Assembly: GCA_030917105.1 (NCBI GenBank)
Contig: JAUPVI010000019.1
Span: 2,091 to 11,058 of the forward strand
DNA length: 8,968 nt
Direction: 5' to 3'
DNA from: Candidatus Babelota bacterium
Lineage (GTDB): Bacteria; Babelota; Babeliae; Babelales; JAUPTZ01
Of this stretch, positions 6,909 to 8,968 are shown one piece after another (within the stretch, counting starts at the first letter, position 1; every line of letters begins with the position of its first letter). Below the pieces are notes generated by a model. The model was not told the origin of the DNA. It did not search any database and saw only the letters and a program-made list of their open reading frames with translations. The translations under genes and the position numbers were made by a program.

Positions 6909-7346
6909 ATGATCGATATGAATAAGGCCTTCTTCCTTCGGGTTGAAGATCGCGCGCCGGAATGGCATGTTATTGACGCTGAAGGACTAACTCTTGGTCG
7001 CTTGTCGACACAAATTGCGACGCTGCTTCGTGGCCGTCACAAACCTCAGTACACTGCTCATACAGACAGTGGCGATTATGTCATTGTTTTGAACTGTGAT
7101 AAATTTATCGTAACCGGCAACAAAATGCTTGGTAAAGAGTACATTAGCTACTCTGGCTGGCGTGGTGGGAAGAAGGTAGTGACTTTGCAAAACAAGCTTG
7201 CAGCGCATCCAACTGACATTATCCGTTTGGCAGTGAAGGGCATGTTGCCGCGCACTTCAATGGGCCGTCAAGTTATTGATAAGCTTAAATTGTACACAGG
7301 CGACACGCATCCGCACATTGGACAAGCGCCGCAATTAGTGAAGTAA
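6909..7346 (+). CDS. rplM: 50S ribosomal protein L13
   Basis: L13 is an early-assembling 23S rRNA-binding protein of the large ribosomal subunit. The 145-residue product matches the family along its whole length: WHVIDAEGLTLGRLSTQIA (19-37), LLRGRHKPQYTAHTDSGDYV (39-58), VTGNKMLGKEYISYSGWRGG (68-87), and LAVKGMLPRTSMGRQVIDKL (107-126) followed by KLYTGDTHPH. AAAAGGTA lies 8 bases before the ATG at 6909; an in-frame ATG at 6918 is a less well-spaced alternative. rpsI (S9), which usually follows in the same operon, is absent: a terminator and a convergent gene come next. The short leader shows no structure I can name as an L13-binding site. Confidence 0.97.
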   Translation: MIDMNKAFFLRVEDRAPEWHVIDAEGLTLGRLSTQIATLLRGRHKPQYTAHTDSGDYVIVLNCDKFIVTGNKMLGKEYISYSGWRGGKKVVTLQNKLAAHPTDIIRLAVKGMLPRTSMGRQVIDKLKLYTGDTHPHIGQAPQLVK

Positions 7347-7367
7347 TAATTTTATCAAAAAAATCTG

Positions 7368-7391
7368 CGTAAAGCCGGCTGTGGTTTTACG
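7368..7391 (+). other. Small hairpin between rplM and its terminator
   Basis: CGTAAAGCC pairs with GGTTTTACG across a 6-base loop GGCTGT (9 bp including one G-U). It has no proper T-tract, so it may be a 3' end stabiliser or a helper to the terminator 10 bases downstream. Confidence 0.4.
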
Positions 7392-7401
7392 TTTATGACC
7401 T

Positions 7402-7434
7402 GAAAAAAGCCTCGGTTATTCCGGGGCTTTTTTC
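7402..7434. terminator. Bidirectional intrinsic terminator between rplM and the nitroreductase gene
   Basis: GAAAAAAGCCTCGG pairs with CCGGGGCTTTTTTC across the loop TTATT (14 bp, one G-U pair). A-tract and T-tract flank the GC core, so it works on both strands. It ends transcription of rplM on the plus strand and of the convergent nitroreductase gene on the minus strand. Confidence 0.9.
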
Positions 7435-7455
7435 ATTTTTAGAGCCTTCATCTGA

Positions 7456-8109
7456 CTAAAAGGTGAAAGTGTGGCCCTCTGTGACAAACTCGGAGATTTC
7501 TTTGCGTTGTGTTGAGCGGCGTCTATCGCGGCTTATTGTGTCCTGCCGTATGCCGGTTGTTGCTTGCTTGCCAAGACCAAACATGAGAACGATGTCAAAA
7601 TTATCTGGAACTTGGAGGATTTGACGTGCTTCTTCAAATTCTATTTCTCCGGAAACATGAGTGGCTAAGCCGAGCATTGTCGCTTGAATGGCCAGGCTCA
7701 TCCATGAGCATCCGATTTCAAACTCAGTTCTATCGAACTGCTTGCCGCTGCGGCTTCTTTTTTTTCTAAGGACGACTGCTAAGACTGGAGCATCTTGAGC
7801 CCACCAGCGGTTTCCGTTGCCGATTAGATGGAGCAGGATGTCCCAGCTTTTCGTGCCGCGATGTGCGTAAATATAGTGAGTAGGCTGCTGGTTCCATGCG
7901 GAGGGTGCCCATCGGGCTGCTTCAAAAACGCACCGAAGCTGTTCATCGCTTACCCGTTCGTTGGTAAAGGCATACACGGTCCGTCGCTTGAGAAATGCAG
8001 GATGAGGGGCGAGAGGAGTCTCACCAAGGATAGTGCTTGTGACGCAGGTGGCTGCTGCCATAGTGGTAATAACAAAGCCTGCTACAGCTGTTTTGTGGTG
8101 AAAGTTCAT
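7456..8109 (-). CDS. Nitroreductase-family flavoprotein with N-terminal signal-like segment
   Basis: Members bind FMN and reduce nitro compounds, quinones or related substrates with NAD(P)H. The catalytic domain starts at about residue 37: KRRTVYAFTNERVSDEQL (41-58), AARWAPSAWNQQP (64-75) with the FMN-contacting S-x-x-N-x-Q-P pattern, SLAIQATMLGLATHVSGEIE (138-157), and VLMFGLGKQ (174-182). The C-terminus is short and basic (RDRRRSTQRKE at 194-204). Unusually, about 35 residues precede the domain, with a positive tip and a hydrophobic run at about 8-28, which looks like a signal peptide or membrane anchor. The ATG at 8109 has AAAAAGG 9 bases upstream, so this extension appears genuine. It stands alone, convergent with rplM. 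The substrate cannot be told from sequence. The family is clear; export is inferred. Confidence 0.88.
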   Translation of the reverse strand: MNFHHKTAVAGFVITTMAAATCVTSTILGETPLAPHPAFLKRRTVYAFTNERVSDEQLRCVFEAARWAPSAWNQQPTHYIYAHRGTKSWDILLHLIGNGNRWWAQDAPVLAVVLRKKRSRSGKQFDRTEFEIGCSWMSLAIQATMLGLATHVSGEIEFEEARQILQVPDNFDIVLMFGLGKQATTGIRQDTISRDRRRSTQRKEISEFVTEGHTFTF

Positions 8110-8118
8110 GGTACAATG

Positions 8119-8125
8119 CCTTTTT
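8119..8125 (-). promoter_or_regulatory. Ribosome binding site of the nitroreductase gene
   Basis: AAAAAGG on the minus strand, 9 bases before the ATG at 8109. It supports the start that includes the hydrophobic N-terminal extension. Confidence 0.55.
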
Positions 8126-8132
8126 AGCTGCG

Positions 8133-8146
8133 TTGACTATAGTTAA
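8133..8146. promoter_or_regulatory. Operator-like dyad close to the nitroreductase start
   Basis: TTGACTATAGTTAA is a 14-base near-palindrome (core ACTATAGT perfect, one mismatched pair). On the minus strand TATAGT (8141-8136) could be a -10 box with a weak TCAACG -35 at 8164-8159, so the dyad would overlap a second promoter. It may be a repressor site, or chance. Confidence 0.25.
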
Positions 8147-8171
8147 AACGATTCGAGACGTTGACTTTAAA

Positions 8172-8190
8172 GCCGTGCCGATAGCACGGC
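8172..8190 (-). other. GC-rich hairpin in the leader of the nitroreductase gene
   Basis: GCCGTGC pairs with GCACGGC (7 bp, perfect). On the minus strand the stem is followed by TTTAAAG, a weak T-tract, so it may act as a leaky terminator for transcription coming from the alaX side. Confidence 0.45.
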
Positions 8191-8210
8191 ATCTGCCCGC
8201 ATCTTTGGTG

Positions 8211-8231
8211 CTACAGTGTATCACGCTGTAG
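8211..8231 (-). other. Second hairpin in the nitroreductase leader
   Basis: CTACAGTG and CGCTGTAG form an 8-bp stem with one G-U pair around a 5-base loop. It has no T-tract on either strand. It lies between the candidate promoter and the gene and would be part of the 5' leader RNA. Confidence 0.4.
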
Positions 8232-8279
8232 CCCTTCCATTAATTGGCTGTACGCAGCATACTCTAGCCGGGTTGACGT

Positions 8280-8308
8280 GGTATACTGACTTGTGTTTTT
8301 ACTGGCAA
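8280..8308 (-). promoter_or_regulatory. Candidate sigma70-type promoter reading toward the nitroreductase gene
   Basis: Minus-strand TTGCCA (8308-8303), a 17-base spacer and TATACC (8285-8280). A start near 8273 would give a leader of about 165 bases holding both hairpins. It begins 18 bases past the alaX stop codon. Confidence 0.45.
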
Positions 8309-8326
8309 AATGTGGTGTTTATAGGT

Positions 8327-8965
8327 TTACGGAGTAACGAGTCGTATTTCGATTCGTTCGATACCGCGGCCCGGCCGCTCTCGTTTAAGCGTTACATAGC
8401 CAACTTCAGCGGTGGATCGAACATGGGTGCCACCGCAGGGGACCTCAGCAAAGCCTTCAATTTTCCAGAATCGTCGTTGTGCGTCAATATCTGAATAGCC
8501 GGTAACGATGGGGAAGTCATTCTTAATGATTCCATTGTACTCTTCAAGTATTGCCTCAAAATGAGAGCTAATGTTGGTGTCACTTACAAAATCGATGCGG
8601 CACTTGCCTTCAGCGATATGGGCACCAACTTTTTCATAGCCAAACTTGCGTGAGACGATTTCAAGAATAAGTTCGGCTGCAAAATGGAGGCGCATGAGGC
8701 GATGCCGTCGTTGCCAGTTAATTTTCATGAGAACCGGGTCACCAGGCTTGAGGCCGTGGCCTTCCGTCAGCGTGTAGTAGATAAGAGTGCCGTCCCGGCG
8801 TGAGCCAAGGACGGCATTGTTATTTACTGTAGCGGCATCGCTCTCTTGGCCACCGGCAAAAGAGTAGGCGATGGTGGCAGCAAAGAGCACTTCGGTGCCC
8901 TGTACTGATTCAACAGTGGTGTGAAGGCTGGTTTGATACGGATTTTCCCAGAATACTTTTTGCAT
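8327..8965 (-). CDS. alaX: Alanyl-tRNA editing protein, AlaX family
   Basis: AlaX proteins are free-standing relatives of the AlaRS editing domain that hydrolyse mischarged Ser- or Gly-tRNA(Ala). The 212-residue product starts with VFWENPYQTSLHTTV (4-18) and has the domain's AYSFAGGQESD motif (33-43), MRLHFAAELI (91-100), a KCRIDF strand (121-126), and the C-terminal zinc motif PCGGTHVRSTAEVG (176-189). Cys177 and His181 match the usual C-x3-H. The usual H-x3-H is His94-x3-Glu98, so the second histidine is replaced by glutamate. There is no N-terminal AlaRS catalytic domain and little C-terminal extension. The ATG at 8965 is 3 bases from the window edge, so its ribosome site is out of view and a slightly longer start is possible. 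No strong terminator follows. Confidence 0.88.
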   Translation of the reverse strand: MQKVFWENPYQTSLHTTVESVQGTEVLFAATIAYSFAGGQESDAATVNNNAVLGSRRDGTLIYYTLTEGHGLKPGDPVLMKINWQRRHRLMRLHFAAELILEIVSRKFGYEKVGAHIAEGKCRIDFVSDTNISSHFEAILEEYNGIIKNDFPIVTGYSDIDAQRRFWKIEGFAEVPCGGTHVRSTAEVGYVTLKRERPGRGIERIEIRLVTP

Positions 8966-8968
8966 AGT

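Noticed and set aside
8273..8287. TTGACG and TATACT on the plus strand as a promoter
   Set aside because: The two boxes are only 3 bases apart, so they cannot be one promoter, and no plus-strand gene follows. The minus-strand reading of the same site fits better.
8216..8494. Plus-strand ORF of 92 codons running from the intergenic region into alaX
   Set aside because: Most of it is antisense to the conserved C-terminal part of AlaX. It has no ribosome site, and the TATACT at 8282 lies inside it and lacks a -35 box.
1..8968. CRISPR array, toxin-antitoxin pair or defence island
   Set aside because: No regularly spaced repeats and no recognisable defence or toxin genes; nearly all coding sequence is housekeeping.

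Overview
This 9 kb window looks like ordinary chromosome from a Gram-negative type (diderm) bacterium. It is densely packed with housekeeping genes and holds one decayed patch. The main clue to envelope type is a YidC insertase with an N-terminal membrane anchor and a large periplasmic domain. Several proteins are divergent at positions that are usually conserved (YidC, RecR, AlaX), and familiar gene clusters are broken up: yidC lacks rpmH/rnpA/jag neighbours and rplM lacks rpsI. This fits a divergent or streamlined lineage such as the Dependentiae-like candidate phyla, but that placement is a guess from general impression; no rRNA or other taxonomic marker is present.

Layout. (1) Positions 1-272, minus: N-terminal part of a MerR-family regulator, cut by the window edge, divergent from yidC across a 192-base intergenic stretch holding candidate promoters for both. 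(2) 465-2644, plus: yidC followed 11 bases later by recR, closed by a very strong 20-bp-stem terminator. (3) 2690-3425: about 735 bases with no intact gene of normal size. The minus strand carries protein-like reading broken by four in-frame stops, followed by two tiny ORFs in the two other frames, which looks like a decayed locus. A candidate promoter for the next operon sits at its far end. (4) 3426-6795, plus: pepP-like M24 peptidase, pyrG (CTP synthase, TAATG overlap with pepP) and a small exported coiled-coil protein, tightly spaced as one transcription unit. (5) 6909-7346, plus: rplM (ribosomal protein L13), not followed by rpsI but by a bidirectional terminator. (6) 7456-8109, minus: a nitroreductase-family protein with an N-terminal signal-like segment. 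(7) 8110-8326: a 217-base intergenic leader with a good sigma70-type promoter and two hairpins. (8) 8327-8965, minus: an AlaX-type alanyl-tRNA editing protein.

The genes cover membrane protein insertion, recombinational repair, peptide turnover, pyrimidine nucleotide synthesis, translation and translation quality control. They do not form one pathway. I found no tRNA, rRNA, CRISPR array, insertion sequence or phage gene, and no convincing new multi-gene system. The items most worth a second look are the decayed locus with its possible 55-residue survivor, the substitutions at key residues of AlaX, YidC and RecR, the exported nitroreductase with its structured leader, and the rplM gene separated from rpsI.
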